A DNA stretch of 64,000 nucleotides from NCBI RefSeq assembly GCF_000499845.2, contig NW_027174108.1, positions 124,001-188,000 on the forward strand, given 5' to 3'. This document shows, piece by piece, positions 1-10,796 of this stretch. Below the pieces are notes generated by a model that made no database searches, was not told where the DNA came from, and saw only the letters and a list, made by a program, of their open reading frames with translations. The first letter of the stretch is position 1. The number at the start of each line of letters is the position of its first letter. The translations under genes were made by a program, and so were the position numbers. The stretch is from Phaseolus vulgaris (taxonomy: Eukaryota > Streptophyta > Magnoliopsida > Fabales > Fabaceae).

Positions 1-3000
1 TCCATGGGGAAATCCACACCATTGCAGGAGGCTTCTCAGGTGGTGGATGCACCGCATCGCAAAGGAAGAAGTACGCGCGGTCGGTGATGACAGTGGATAT
101 GTTTGAAGATCACTCGCCGGAGGTGGACATTACGTTCACCAAGCAGGATCTTCGGGACGTTGTGCCACATGACAACGATCCCATAGTCATTTCGTTGATT
201 ATGGCGGGAAGGAAGGTCCACAGAGTCCTGGTGGACCAGGGAAGCTTGGCAGACGTGATGTTCTGGCCGACTTTCACGCAGCTGGAGTTGCCCCTTGACC
301 AGCTAAGGCCCTATGGAGGGTGCCTGTATGGGTTCGCTGGTGACCAGGTGGAGGTCAGGGGGTACATTGAGTTGAGAACCACGTTTACAGATGAGGCTGG
401 TTCGAGGACGGAGAAAATCAAGTACCTCATTGTAAACGCTTCTTCAGCATACAACATCCTGTTGGGAAGGCCCACGCTTAACAGGATAGGCGCTATACCG
501 TCGACTCGGCACATGAAGGTGAAGTTGCCGTCTATGGAGGGGGTGGTGATCACGATCAAGTCTGATCAGAAAGAGGCAAAAAAGTGCTATGAGAATAGCC
601 TGAAAAACAAGAGATCAGTGAGTGATGTAACAACCACCCCACCTCCCGGTGTGAAGCCCAGATCGACGGCAACAGAAGAGACCGCCGGAAGGGACGTGGA
701 GATGGTGGACGCTGAGCTGGGGGAGGGGAACGCTGGTCTGGAGGAGGAAGAGGCGCGGAATCGTCCTGAGGAAGCGAGAGAGCAAGGAATCTCCAGGGCG
801 GTGATCGCCAGAGAATCCAGGCCAAAACCTGTCGAGCAGTGGCTCGAGAAAGAGATTGGGGGAAAGATCTTCAAGCTGGGAAGATCTCTAGAGGTCGAGC
901 TCCAGGACCAGATCGCCAAAGTGATTGAGCGGCATCTGGACGCGTTTGCATGGTCCGCTTCGGACATGCCCGGGATTGATCCCGACTTCTTGTGCCATCA
1001 TCTGGCGATGGACAACTTGGTGAGACCAGTGCGACGAAGAAGAAAAAAGTTCAACAAGGAGAGGAGGCAGGCGATTAGAGATGAAACACAGAAGCTCCTC
1101 GCTGCAGGCCACATAAGGGAGGTTCAGTACCCTGAATGGCTGGCAAATGTCATGCTGGTGAAGAAGAGTAATGGGAAATGGCGCATGTGTGTCGATTTCA
1201 CTGACCTGAACAAAGCTTGCCCAAAGGATTCGTATCCTTTACCAAGTATAGACGCCCTGGTGGACAGTGCGGCAGGGTGTAAGTTGCTGAGTTTCCTGGA
1301 TGCCTTCTCGGGGTATAATCAGATCAAGATGCATCCCATGGATGAAGAGAAGACAGCCTTCATGACGGAGAGATCGTGCTATTGCTATAAGGTGATGCCG
1401 TTTGGGCTGAAGAACGCGGGGGCCACGTACCAGAGGCTGATGGATCGAGTACTTGCACCGATGCTGGGAAGGAACGTGCAAGCGTACGTCGATGACATGG
1501 TCGTGACCTCGCCGGAAAAGAGCAAGCACGTTGCCGACTTGGAGGAATTGTTCACAACGATCGCCAAGTTCAGATTGGAGCTGAATCCAGAGAAATGCAT
1601 TTTCGGCGTGGAAGCTGGGAAGTTTTTGGGTTTCCTCTTGACTAAAAGAGGCATAGAGGCCAACCCTGATAAGTGTGCCGCCATCTTGGTGATGAGGAGC
1701 CCAGCTACAGTGAAGGAGGTTCAACAGCTAACAGGTCGGATGGCAGCCCTGTCTCGCTTCGTGTCAGCTAGCGGAGAGAAGGGACATCCCTATTTTCAGT
1801 GCTTGAGGCGCAATAACAAGTTTGCCTGGACGAAGGAGTGCAAGGAAGCCTTCGTCAAGCTGAAGGAGTATCTGGCGAGCCCGCCGGTTTTGTGTAAACC
1901 GCTGGTGGGGATCCCTCTCAGGTTGTATTTTGCTGTAACTGAGAGGGCGGTGAGTGCGGTGCTCGCCCAAGACCAAGATGAGGCACAAAAGCCTATTTAT
2001 TTTGTTAGTAAGGTGTTGCAGGGCCCGAAACGAGATATCAGGCCCTGGAGAAGGCTGCGCTAGCTGTGGTGTTTTCGGCGAGGAGGTTGCGCCACTATTT
2101 CCATAGCTTCACCATACTGGTGATGACTGACCTGCCCAACCAGAAAGTTTTGAAGAAGCCCGACGTTGCGGGAAGGATGGTGAAATGGGCAGTGGAGCTG
2201 TCAGAGTTTGACATCAAGTATGAGCCCCGAGGCCCGATCAAGGGGCAAATCTTTGCAGATTTCGTGGTCGAGCTCTCGTCTGAGGCGACACGAGTTGAAG
2301 GGGACGGCTTCCGTTGGGTACTCTCGGTGGATGGATCGTCGAACCAGCAGGGTAGCGGTGCTGGAGTCATTTTAGAAGGGCCCAATGGCGTGCTGATCGA
2401 GCAATCTTTGAGATTTGCCTTCAAAGCCAGTAACAATCAAGCAGAGTATGAGGCGCTGATCGCCGGAATTTTGCTGGCCAAGGAGATGGGAGCTAGGGTG
2501 CTGATGGCTAAGAGTGACTCGCTGCTAGTCACAGGGCAAGTAACAGGCGAGTTCCAGGCTAAAGATCCGCAAATGGCGGCCTATCTGGAATATGTGCAGG
2601 AGTTGAAGAGTTCCTTTGCCTCCTTTGAAGTAGTGCATGTGCCCAGAGAGCAGAATGTCCGAGCTGACTTGCTAGCTAAGCTCGCCAGTTCAGGCAAGGG
2701 GGGTAGGCAGAGGACGGTGATTCAAGAAACTCTGAAGACGCCGAGAGCATTTGTGGCAGATCACCTGGTCCTTCAGATAAGCAAATCGACGGAGAAAGCA
2801 GCGAGAAGCCATAAGTCCCTGACGCAAGAAACTCTGAGATCGCCGAGAATCAGAGCATGTCGGGGAGAGAAGGTGAACGTGATGCATGTCTGCGCTACCC
2901 ATGAGCCAGACACTTGGACAACACAGTATAAGCGGTGCCTGGCAGATGGCCTTCTCCCACTGGATCCGACTGAGGCTAGGAAGGTAAAAAAGAATTCTAG

Positions 3001-4141
3001 CAAGTACACCCTGATTGATGGCGATCTGTACAGGTTTGGGTTCACTCACCCGCTCCTAGAATGTATACATGGCGAGAAGTGCACGAGAATCATGGCGGAG
3101 CTCCACGAAGGTATATGCGGAAGCCACGTCGGGGGTCGAGCTCTGGCCGCGAGGACTCTCCGTGCAGGCTACTATTGGCCAACGATGAGAGAAGACTGCA
3201 AGAAGTATGCGTAGTGTTGCAAACAGTGCCAACAGCACGCCGATTGGCACAAGGCGCCTCCCGAGGAGTTGAAGTCGATTTACAGCCCTTGGCCGTTTCA
3301 TACGTGGGGAATCGACATCCTGGGACCTTTCCCGCTGGCGATCAGGCAGATGAAGTACTTGGTGGTGGCAATTGAGTATTTCACCAAGTGGATCGAAGCA
3401 GAACCAGTGGCCCAGATCACCGCACACAAGATCGAAGGTTTCCTGTGGAAGAACATTGTGTGCCGGTTTGGTGTGCCCAAGCGCCTGGTGTCGGACAATG
3501 GGACTCAGTTTGCAAGTCACCTGTTGAAGAAGCTTTGCGAAGGGGTGGGAATTCAACAAGTGTTTGCATCCGTCGAGCACCCGCAGACGAATGGCCAGGT
3601 GGAGTCAGCCAATCGGGTGTTGCTGAGAGGATTGAAGAGGAGGCTCGAGAAAGCCAAGGGAAGCTGGGCTGAGGAGGTACCCCGTATAGTCTGGGCGTAC
3701 CACACCACCGAACAGTCAGGAACCCATGAGACCCCGTTCAGCTTGGTCTATGGGTGTGATGCAATGATTCCAGTAGAGATCCAGGAAAGTTCGCCGAGAT
3801 TCCAGAACTTCGTAGAGGAAGACTCGAATGAAGAGAGAAGGCTGAACCTGGATCTACTGGATGAGGTCAGGGAAGAGGTGAGACTGAAAGCTGAGGCAGT
3901 GAAGAGAAGGATTGAACGAAGGTACAACTCGAAGGTGATGCCAAGGCAGTTCAGAGAAGGCGACCTGGTGATGAGGAAAGCCCACCAGTACGAGATGGAG
4001 AATAAGCTGTCGCCTAAGTGGACGGGACCGTTCAGAGTAACCGAGGCACTCGGGAACGGCGCCTACCGCTTAGAGACGCTGGAAGGAGGGGCGATTCCTC
4101 GCACCTGGAACGCCACGCACCTGAAGTTGTACTATAGTTAA
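1..4141 (+). pseudogene. pol: Element A pol remnant: protease, RT, RNase H, archaeal-type RNase H, integrase
   Basis: The frame is open from base 3 and enters in the linker before the protease. Visible motifs are the protease DQGS (about 231-242, followed by LAD where relatives have SAD), RT with CVDFTDLNKACP and catalytic YVDD (about 1486-1497), RNase H, a second RNase H (SVDGSS, NQAEYE, AKSDS), an HHCC zinc region, and the integrase core with GIDILGPF, VSDNGTQF and GQVESANR giving the D, D and E residues. The end is a GPF-type tail (KWTGPFRV) with no chromodomain. Two breaks are seen by comparison with B and D: loss of one C in a four-C run at 2024-2026, which shifts the frame to a stop at 2061-2063, and a TAG at 3212-3214 where B has a Gln codon, one codon before the integrase cysteines. 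Reading then continues in the same frame to TAA at 4139-4141. The protein is not functional as a whole. Confidence 0.93.
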
Positions 4142-4204
4142 GAGCTTTGTAAGTAAAAACAAACACAAAAGTTATATTACAATGTCTCTGATAAAACAGT
4201 TTAA

Positions 4205-4259
4205 AGGGGGCACTCTTTTTTCCCTAAGGAGGGTTTTTAATGAGGCCACCCAATAAAAG
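4205..4259 (+). promoter_or_regulatory. Conserved post-pol motif of element A (hairpin, T-run, AATAAA-like)
   Basis: About 65 bases after the pol stop is a G-rich run, CACTCTTTTTTCCC, a short CCCT/AGGG hairpin, GGGTTTTTAATGAGG and then CAATAAAAG. The same motif follows pol in B, D and the otherwise divergent element C. Position and AATAAA-like ending suggest a 3'-end or RNA-packaging signal. From memory, similar GGTTTTTAATGAGG strings are common near 3' ends of plant LTR elements. The function is inferred. Confidence 0.55.
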
Positions 4260-4397
4260 AAGAGTTTTCGAAGTATAAGGCGTTTTCAGATTGCATGCTT
4301 GCTATTTTCCAAAAAGTTTTGAAGAAAGACCTTGTAACTTATACGCGATTTAAGGCAAGTAAAGATATATTGCATGCTTTCTAAAAAAGTTTTAAGC

Positions 4398-4575
4398 CCT
4401 CATCGTCCTTCGGCGATTGGAGGCACCAGTTAAAGCTAAAGTCTTCATCGTCTTTCGGCGATCGGAGGCACCAGTTAAAGCTAAAGTCCTCATCGTCTTT
4501 CGGCGATCGGAGGCACCAGTTAAAAGCTAAAGTCCTCATCGTCTTTCGGCGATCGGAGGCACCAGTTAAGAGACC
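4398..4575 (+). repeat. 45-bp minisatellite, about 4 copies
   Basis: Four consecutive units, three of about 45 bp and one with an extra A, read CCTCATCGTCTTTCGGCGAT followed by CGGAGGCACCAGTTAAAGCT. Each contains an imperfect palindrome around the TTTCGGCGA core. Homologous units of about 47 bp occur in B (19875-20015) and D (57345-57580) in the opposite orientation. Confidence 0.85.
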
Positions 4576-4649
4576 TCAATGCCTGCGCGCGTTCCGAGTC
4601 AGGTTAAAGACCTCCTCGGCGTCGAGCGAGTGCAGGCGAGAAAGAGTAA

Positions 4650-4856
4650 AAGTCCTCAGTGTTTCTGGGGGCGAGAAGATGTAACCCCTGGGGCAATGTA
4701 GAGGCACCATTAAAAGTCCTCAGTAAAAGTCCTCGGTGTTTCTGGGGGCGAGAAGATGTAACCCCTGGGGCAGTGTAGAGGCACCAGTGAAAAGTCCTCA
4801 GTGTTTCTGGGGGGGAGGAGATGTAACCCCTGGGGCAATGTAGAGGCACGATTTAA
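4650..4856 (+). repeat. 62-bp-type minisatellite, 3 copies, CCCCTGGGG palindrome
   Basis: Three units of roughly 62 bp carry CAGTGTTTCTGGGGG, GAGAAGATGTAACCCCTGG and CAATGTAGAGGCACC. The second unit has an extra partial copy of its first bases. B has nine copies of the same unit and D has one, so this is a variable-number array inside the family. Confidence 0.85.
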
Positions 4857-4990
4857 AGACCTTCTCGCCTGTGAGCGAGTTCAGGCGAGTTAAAGACCTT
4901 CTCGCCTGTGAGCGAGTTCAGGCGAGTTAAAGACCTTCTCGCCTATGAGCGAGTTCAGGCAAGATAAAATCCTTCTCGTCTCGAACGAGT
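4857..4990 (+). repeat. 37-bp minisatellite with 8-bp inverted repeat
   Basis: About 3.5 units of 37 bp carry CTCGCCTG, ten bases, then CAGGCGAG, a perfect 8-bp stem, separated by TTAAAGACCTT. The last unit has decayed (ATCCTTCTCGTCTCGAACGA). The same unit occurs in B (19100-19235) and D (56815-56960). Confidence 0.82.
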
Positions 4991-5602
4991 TCAGGTATGG
5001 TGTAGTGGGTGGAAGAAGTTCTGAGGGTGGCTAAGGTAGGTTCGAAGAGAATGCCTAGCCACCCGGTCTCTTACTCTGAAGCACAAGGAGGTAGAGAAGG
5101 ATCCGAAAGGCGCCTCTACCCCCAGATGAAAGAGCAATGGCCAAGTTGTGAAGGCAGGAAGAAGCTGGTGCTGCCAAGAGTCTCAGGCGACCAGGAAATG
5201 TTCAAGCAATGGCGAGAAGCCAAAGACCCGTTTTGATGAAGCAGATCGGGTGTAGCGACGTTATAAAGCCAGGGGTTGAGTCAAAGTCCATTGCTTAAAG
5301 TATCATTTCAGGCTAAGGTTCATTGCCTTAAGTTACGAGTTGATAAATGTGATTATTATTCGAAGTTGAGATGGTTCGAAACAGCTAAGTACAAGATCGT
5401 GCCTACGAGATTGCTAAGTTATTTCGTTGAAGTAAATCACGCAAGGAAAGTTAAAGGTAGACGAAGAGGTTACAAGAAGAAATGCAAAAGTAATTTCATT
5501 AAGTAAAGTATCGGCTCAAAAATACATGTACAAGAGAATACGAGTTCATTACAGAATTATATACAAGGGAAAGGCACGAAGGTAGCAGATGGAGAGAATC
5601 GA
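4991..5602. other. Non-coding 3' flank shared by pol and the antisense gene (A)
   Basis: No conserved reading frame. Stretches such as the one around 5010-5060 (GGTGGCTAAGGTAGGTTCGA) recur as reverse complements in B (about 19030-19090) and D (about 56700-56760), so this is family sequence. By position it would be the 3' UTR of the antisense gene. Short open frames here (5009-5236, 5276-5506) are not conserved as proteins. Confidence 0.6.
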
Positions 5603-8187
5603 TTAGTCTTCAGCGGGAACCACTTTTCCATCCACTACCTCGTTATCAAGAGACACCATGCTGAGGTCCAGGTCGGGGAACAAGCAGGCAAATTGTTCCC
5701 GCGCAGCTTCGAATCCAGCAGCCAGAATTTGAGCAGAATTCAGCTTGAGTTCTTCAATCTGCTTCTGAAGTTCCTCAATCCGTTTCTTGAGATCTTCAGT
5801 TTGCTCTTTCAGCTCCTTATTCTGCTGCTCCAGCTCTCCAACTTGCTTCTTGAGTTGTTCATTGGTTTCTTGAGCCTGGAGAAGGTCTTCAGCAACCTTC
5901 TTGGATTCTGCTTGCGCTTGTCCCAATTCGGCAGCGAGCTCCCCTTTTTCCTTGTTGGCTTCAGCGAGCCCAGCCATGGCGTCATCCCTCGCCTTTTCCA
6001 CCTTTCCAAGGAGGGTCTCTCGGTCGACTGACCTTTGCTCCAATTTCTTCACCTTGGCGGCGTCAGTTTTTATGAGAGCCTCCAGGTCAGCCACCTTGAC
6101 GCGATAAGGCACAATCTTGCTCTCCAGTTCAATCTTTTCTTGAGCCAGTTGCTGCACCTTATGGCGGAGGTCAGTGGCCTCCTTGCGCGCCAATCTGAGC
6201 TCGGTGCTCATTGCGTCTTCTACTCGAGAGTGTTCAATCTCTGCGAGTGTCAAGTTGAAGGACAACTTCTCCACCTCAACCTTCATGGTGCTGTTCTCTG
6301 TTTTAAGGTTGAAGAGGTCGTCCTGGAGCTTCCTGGTGGAGCTCTGCACCGCCCTAGTTATGATGGCGGGAATGTCTTCTGCTATCGTCTTCAGTTTAGC
6401 AGATAAAGGCTCCCACATCCTCGTGACCTCAAGAGGGAGGTTTGCTGCTTCGAGAGGCGCTGGTGGGGCCTGTTGTTGGTTTCCGTCGCCACCCTCTTTA
6501 GTTGGTTCTTCAGTGGGTGCTTCTGCTCGTGGTGGCGACGTCGGGGACTCGGTGATCAGAATCGGAGAGGTGTGGGCAACCTCATCCCCGGTTGGAGCGA
6601 CATCTGCGGCTGAGGCGTTAGAAGGAGGACCCCCTCCAGCTGATACATGTGGCGTGGAGGCGCTTGGAGGGTCCTCCAAGAAATTGTCTTCGGCGGCCTC
6701 AACCGCGGGTGGCGCAGTTGCCAATGGAATGGCTTGGACTGGGGTAGCGGGAGCTGGTGGAGATGGCATTGTTGGAGGTGGAGCAGGCGTGGATGGCGGT
6801 GTTGAGATTGGAAGAGGGGGTGGGGCAGGTGGTGAAGAAGGTGCCACCCTCTTCCTCTTTGTAACGAGGCCATCTTCGGTGACCTCGTCATCTTCTTCCT
6901 CTTCCTCGTGGACTATCTGGGGAGCTTTCCTCTTGGGCCTTTTGAGGACAAGTTTTTTACGCTGGGCGGCGGTTTGGACGTCGGAGGGAGCTGGGCCCTT
7001 AGGTGGCGATCGGCCCTGAGTGGCGCCGATCTCCACCACGGAATTTGGCACTGTTTGAGAGCCCGTCGCCAACCCGTGGGTTCGGGCGAGCGCCCTCAAT
7101 TCAGCGAGCATACCCTTGCCCAACATGTTATCTGCATAGAGCGAAAATGCATGGGTTAACTCAGAGAGAAAATAAGTGCATAAGGCAGGATGCAGCAAAA
7201 CAGACAAATAATGCAGAAAATGTGAAACCAAAGTCTTGCGCACAAAGCGCAAGACGCCCAGAAACAGTTGACAAAAGCAGTATCAAAACAAAGGCTTAAG
7301 TGTTTTAACTTATTCGAATTTCAAGTTGGTCCTCGTAGAATTCGAAGCAGATCAGGGTGGTGGTGAGGAAAGTGATGTTGGCATTCGCCACCCTTTTCCA
7401 AAAGAGGCAGAGATCTCTGTCCAACGCTCCCATGCTATTAGGACTTCTGGGTCTCCTGAAGCAGCTCTTGGACTCTTTTTTCCCCTTGTCCACCCAGTAC
7501 AAGGGGAAGCCGTCGAGTAGGGAGGCGTCTTTGTCGTTAGGGCGCACTTGGATGAACTTCCCTTTCCAGTCTTTATAGGACTGCTGGAAGATGGAGAAGA
7601 TCGACCTCCCAGCAATCCCATTCAAGCTAACCCACAGGCGGTCTCCTGGGTGCTTGGCTTCAAAGAGAAACAAAAATACGTCTACGGATGCGGGCAACCC
7701 CAGATGGTCGTACATCACTTGGAACGCTCGCACAAACGCCCAGCTGTTGGGATGGAGCTGGGCGGCGGCGATGTTGAGCTCGGTAAGGAGCTCCCTTTCG
7801 AAACGGGTGAAAGGGAATTTGAGCTTCACCTTCTTGAATAAGGTTGTGTAGACGAAGCAGAATCATCTTCTCATCGTGCTCCTTATGAAATGTTTGGTGA
7901 GGCTCATCCCCCTTAGTCAATCGCAAGACTGCTCCAGCAGTGTTCACGGAAGACGTTTCCCTCAGCAGGGTCGAGTTGGCCCAGGGGTAGAGTTTTTTGA
8001 TGTCTGACAGGGGAACGGGGGCTCCTCCGGCGATAGGTGGAGTCGCCTGGGCCAGGTTGGGGCAGGAAGGTGCAGGCCTCTCAGCCTGGGAAGATGAAGC
8101 ACCGCGCGCTCGCGGTGGGATGAGTGCTTGAGAAGAGGGGTGTCGCGATGAAGGAGGAGGATTCGGGGTGATCTTTGAGCGGGTCAT
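5603..8187 (-). pseudogene. Antisense spliced gene of A: Transposase_28-like domain plus coiled coil, 65-bp deletion
   Basis: Read on the minus strand. Exon 1 starts at ATG 8187 (MTRSKIT) and ends at 7310; the intron is 7132-7309 with GT at its start and CAG at its end; exon 2 is 7131-5603. Compared with B and D, exon 1 lacks 65 bp at about 7861-7867, which breaks the frame between the N-terminal and main part of the Transposase_28-like domain (FERELLTELN, HPNSWAFVRAF, GFPLYWVDKGKK). Adding 65 to its 878 nt gives 943 nt, the exact exon-1 length in B and D. Exon 2 (509 codons) is open: a basic patch KRPKRKAP, an acidic run, a Pro-rich stretch, a long heptad coiled coil and the tail VVDGKVVPAED. 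Pfam names this domain 'putative gypsy type transposon'; no biochemical role is known to me. Confidence 0.85.
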
Positions 8188-8771
8188 TCTCGAAGCTGCA
8201 AAGGAAGAAGAAAAGGAAAAATGATCAGGGTTCGCAGAGGCTGACTCGATCGTGGGAGAAGGGTGAAAAGCGAACGAACGAAGGTTCGTTGCGACGATTG
8301 ACGAAGCCCTAAGTTACGTAGAAGGAGAAATGGAAAAAGCAACCCACAGCGTATGCACCAGACAGTTACAGGATGATGCGAATCGGTTAAAATGCAAGAA
8401 AAACCAGCAGAAGAAGGAAAGTAGGTACCTTTTGATGATTAGAAAGACGATGAAGGATGATGGGGATTCAGAATGTTGGAGAGCGCTGAGAGTTTTTGCA
8501 GGAGGAAGTTAGAGCGTTTGTGAATACGAAGAAAAGTGATGGAACAGTGTGGAGTGAAAGTGGGTTTAAGAGTTTTTTCGAAATGGGTTTGGGAAGCGCA
8601 AACGGTAACTGAAGGTAACCGTTGATGAAGCCACGTGTCGAGTGATGGGCGAGGGGTTTGGTGGAGCGTCAGAGAAGCAGAAGGTACAACCGCTTGGAAT
8701 TCTGCGTCAGTGCCACGTAGACCGGTGTTGACGTGACTCTTCTAGTCTTTTCGCTGGACAAGTCTTCGCTT
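8188..8771 (-). promoter_or_regulatory. Upstream region of antisense gene A with 5'UTR intron and G-box
   Basis: Minus-strand reading gives a CACGTG G-box at 8632-8637, then a probable 5'UTR intron: AAAAG/GTACCT donor near 8426-8431 and TTTGCAG acceptor just before the ATG at 8187. Both sites are at matching places in B and D, and C has the same arrangement. The region lies inside the 3' LTR and belongs to the internal sequence. The start site cannot be fixed from sequence alone. Confidence 0.55.
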
Positions 8772-8787
8772 AAGACTGGGGGGCTTG
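8772..8787 (+). other. Polypurine tract of A
   Basis: AAGACTGGGGGGCTTG lies directly before the LTR start TGTACC. The same 16 bases precede the 3' LTR in B, C and D. This is the expected primer site for plus-strand synthesis. Confidence 0.85.
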
Positions 8788-9600
8788 TGTACCGCCCTGG
8801 TAGTCGGAAGTGATGACGTGGCATCCAGCTACAGCATAGGCGTGTTGACAAGGCGCCAGGTTGGTAGAAGGGAAAAAGGTCGGGGGGCTTGTGTAGTCGC
8901 CAGTTATTAAGTTGGCGTGCTCCTACCTCCAACATACCAGGCGATCGCCCAGCTTAAGATGAAGTCGACATATTGTAAACTCAGGCGACTAAGTGATAGG
9001 AGATCGCCAGAACAAGCACATCGCCGAAGATGAAGGTGGTGCGGATTATGAAGGCGGCCGGCGAGACCACAGGGTAGGTGTACGAGAGCACCCTAACTCG
9101 CCAATTCCAGTAGAGATCGCGCTCCCAAGTTAGCTATGTACTGGGCAGTACCATGCATAGGTAACTTAGCAAAACGAGAGTAGAAGCAGCGCCCAAGTCA
9201 AGGAGGCTCCAGATGATGGCACGTGTACAGTTGGATGCGAGCCACGTGTCTAAGTCTGTAACTGCCAGGAGAGAGAAAGTGACCAGGTATATAAGAGTTC
9301 TCAACGAACTTTCTGAGGTACGCACGTTCAGATTATACTCTTTACGTTTGCGAGTTCTAAAGCACACTGTGAGAGACAACATTGCACGGTTCCTTGAGAT
9401 TTCTTGAGCGTTCTTGCTCTCAGTATTTGGTGGTTCGGTCACTGACTTGGGCGTTGGAGTGAGATCGGCCGCAGGGGCGCCGCTATGTTCTTTTGCAGGT
9501 TCTTGAGGTGGATCTTGGAGAAGGACGGACGTTTGAAGCGGTGCGCAAGTCGATCCTTAGACGAGGCAAGCTCCTACGTTCTGGTCAACAGGCAGGATCA
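8788..9600 (+). repeat. 3' LTR of element A (813 bp)
   Basis: Begins TGTACCGCCC right after the polypurine tract and ends GGATCA where satellite resumes. It holds CACGTG at 9220-9225 and 9243-9248 and a TATATAAG box at 9288-9295. U3 carries repeats of a GATCGCCAG/GTCGCCAG-like motif. It is clearly more diverged from the LTR at 10797 than the two B LTRs are from each other, so A and A' are separate insertions. Confidence 0.92.
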
Positions 9601-10796
9601 GGTATCACAAGTGTTCGAATCAATTAACAGACCTTAGATTGTAAAAGAAGTATTAAACATATGAAAACACAATTTTAACACATGAAATTGTTTTTCAAAG
9701 ATATTCATAAGTGTTTCAATCAATTATTAATAGACTAAGATTGTATTGAACATATCAAAACACAATTTTAACACATGAAATTGGTTTTCAAAGATATCAT
9801 AAGTGTTTTCAATCAATTAATAACGAAAAGAACAAGTTGCAAACATTTAGTTAAGAAGTAATACGCTTGTTTTGAATAGTTAAGATACTTTTAAACTATT
9901 ATTACACAGAACATTCACTTTCTTATAGTTTCCTAGGTTAACTATAAAACCTTAGATTGTAAATGAAAGAAGTATTAAACATATCAAAACACAATCTTAA
10001 CACATGAAATTGTTTTTCAAAGATATCATAAGTGTTTCAATCAATCAATAGACCTTAGATTGTAAAAGAAGTATTGAACATATCAAAATACAATCTGAAC
10101 ACATGGAATGGTTTTTCAAAGGTATCACAAGTGTTCGAATCAATTAACAGACCTTAGATTGTAAAAGAAGTATTAAACATATGAAAACACAATTTTAACA
10201 CATGAAATTATTTTTCAAAGATATTCATAAGTGTTTCAATCAATTCTGAATAGACTAAGGTTGTATTAAACATATCAAAAGACAATTTTAACACATGAAA
10301 TTGGTTTTCAAAGATATCATAAGTGTTTTCAATCAATTAATAGCGAAAAGAACAAGTTGCAAACATTTAGTTAAGGAGTAATACGCTTGTTTTCAATAGT
10401 TAAGATACTTTTAAACTATTATTGCACAGAACATTCACTTTCTTATAGTTTCCTAGGTTAACTATAGAACCTTAGATTGTAAATGAAAGAAGTATTAAAC
10501 ATATCAAAACACAATTTTAACACATGAAATTGTTTTTCAAAGATATCACAAGTGTTTCAATCAATCAATAGACCTTAGATTGTAAAAGAAGTACTGAACA
10601 TATCAAAATACATTTTGAACACATGGAATGGTTTTTCAAAGGTATCACAAGTGTTCGAATCAATTAACCGACCTTAGATTGTAAAAGAAGTATTAAACAT
10701 ATGAAAACACAATTTTAACACATGAAATTGTTTTTCAAAGATATTCATAAGTGTTTCAATCAATTATTAATAGACTAAGATTGTATTAAACATATC
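9601..10796. repeat. 519-520 bp satellite, left array (about 2.3 units)
   Basis: Tandem AT-rich units, same orientation as the arrays further right. The landmark GAAAAGAACAAGTTGC occurs at 9825 and 10345, a 520-bp spacing. Some bases are array-specific, for example AATTATTAATAGAC and AATTCTGAATAGAC. No coding potential. The array is cut at 10796 by the LTR of A'. Confidence 0.95.

Larger units (their letters stand above)
1..9600 (+). mobile_element. Element A: Tat-lineage Ty3/gypsy retrotransposon, family 1, 5' end outside window
   Basis: The visible order is pol (1-4141), a conserved post-pol motif (4205-4259), hairpin minisatellites (4398-4990), an antisense spliced gene (8187 down to 5603), a polypurine tract (8772-8787) and the 3' LTR (8788-9600), after which satellite begins directly. 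The same order appears in elements B and D. The two RNase H domains in pol and the antisense gene place it in the Tat lineage. The 5' LTR and gag lie left of the window, so the target duplication cannot be tested. Its right flank starts GGTAT, which should recur at the left end. Confidence 0.93.

Noticed and set aside
1239..1724. Long antisense open frames across pol (for example 1239-1724, 11578-12402, 20911-21801, 58536-59273)
   Set aside because: They are shadows of the coding strand, with no domains and no independent conservation.
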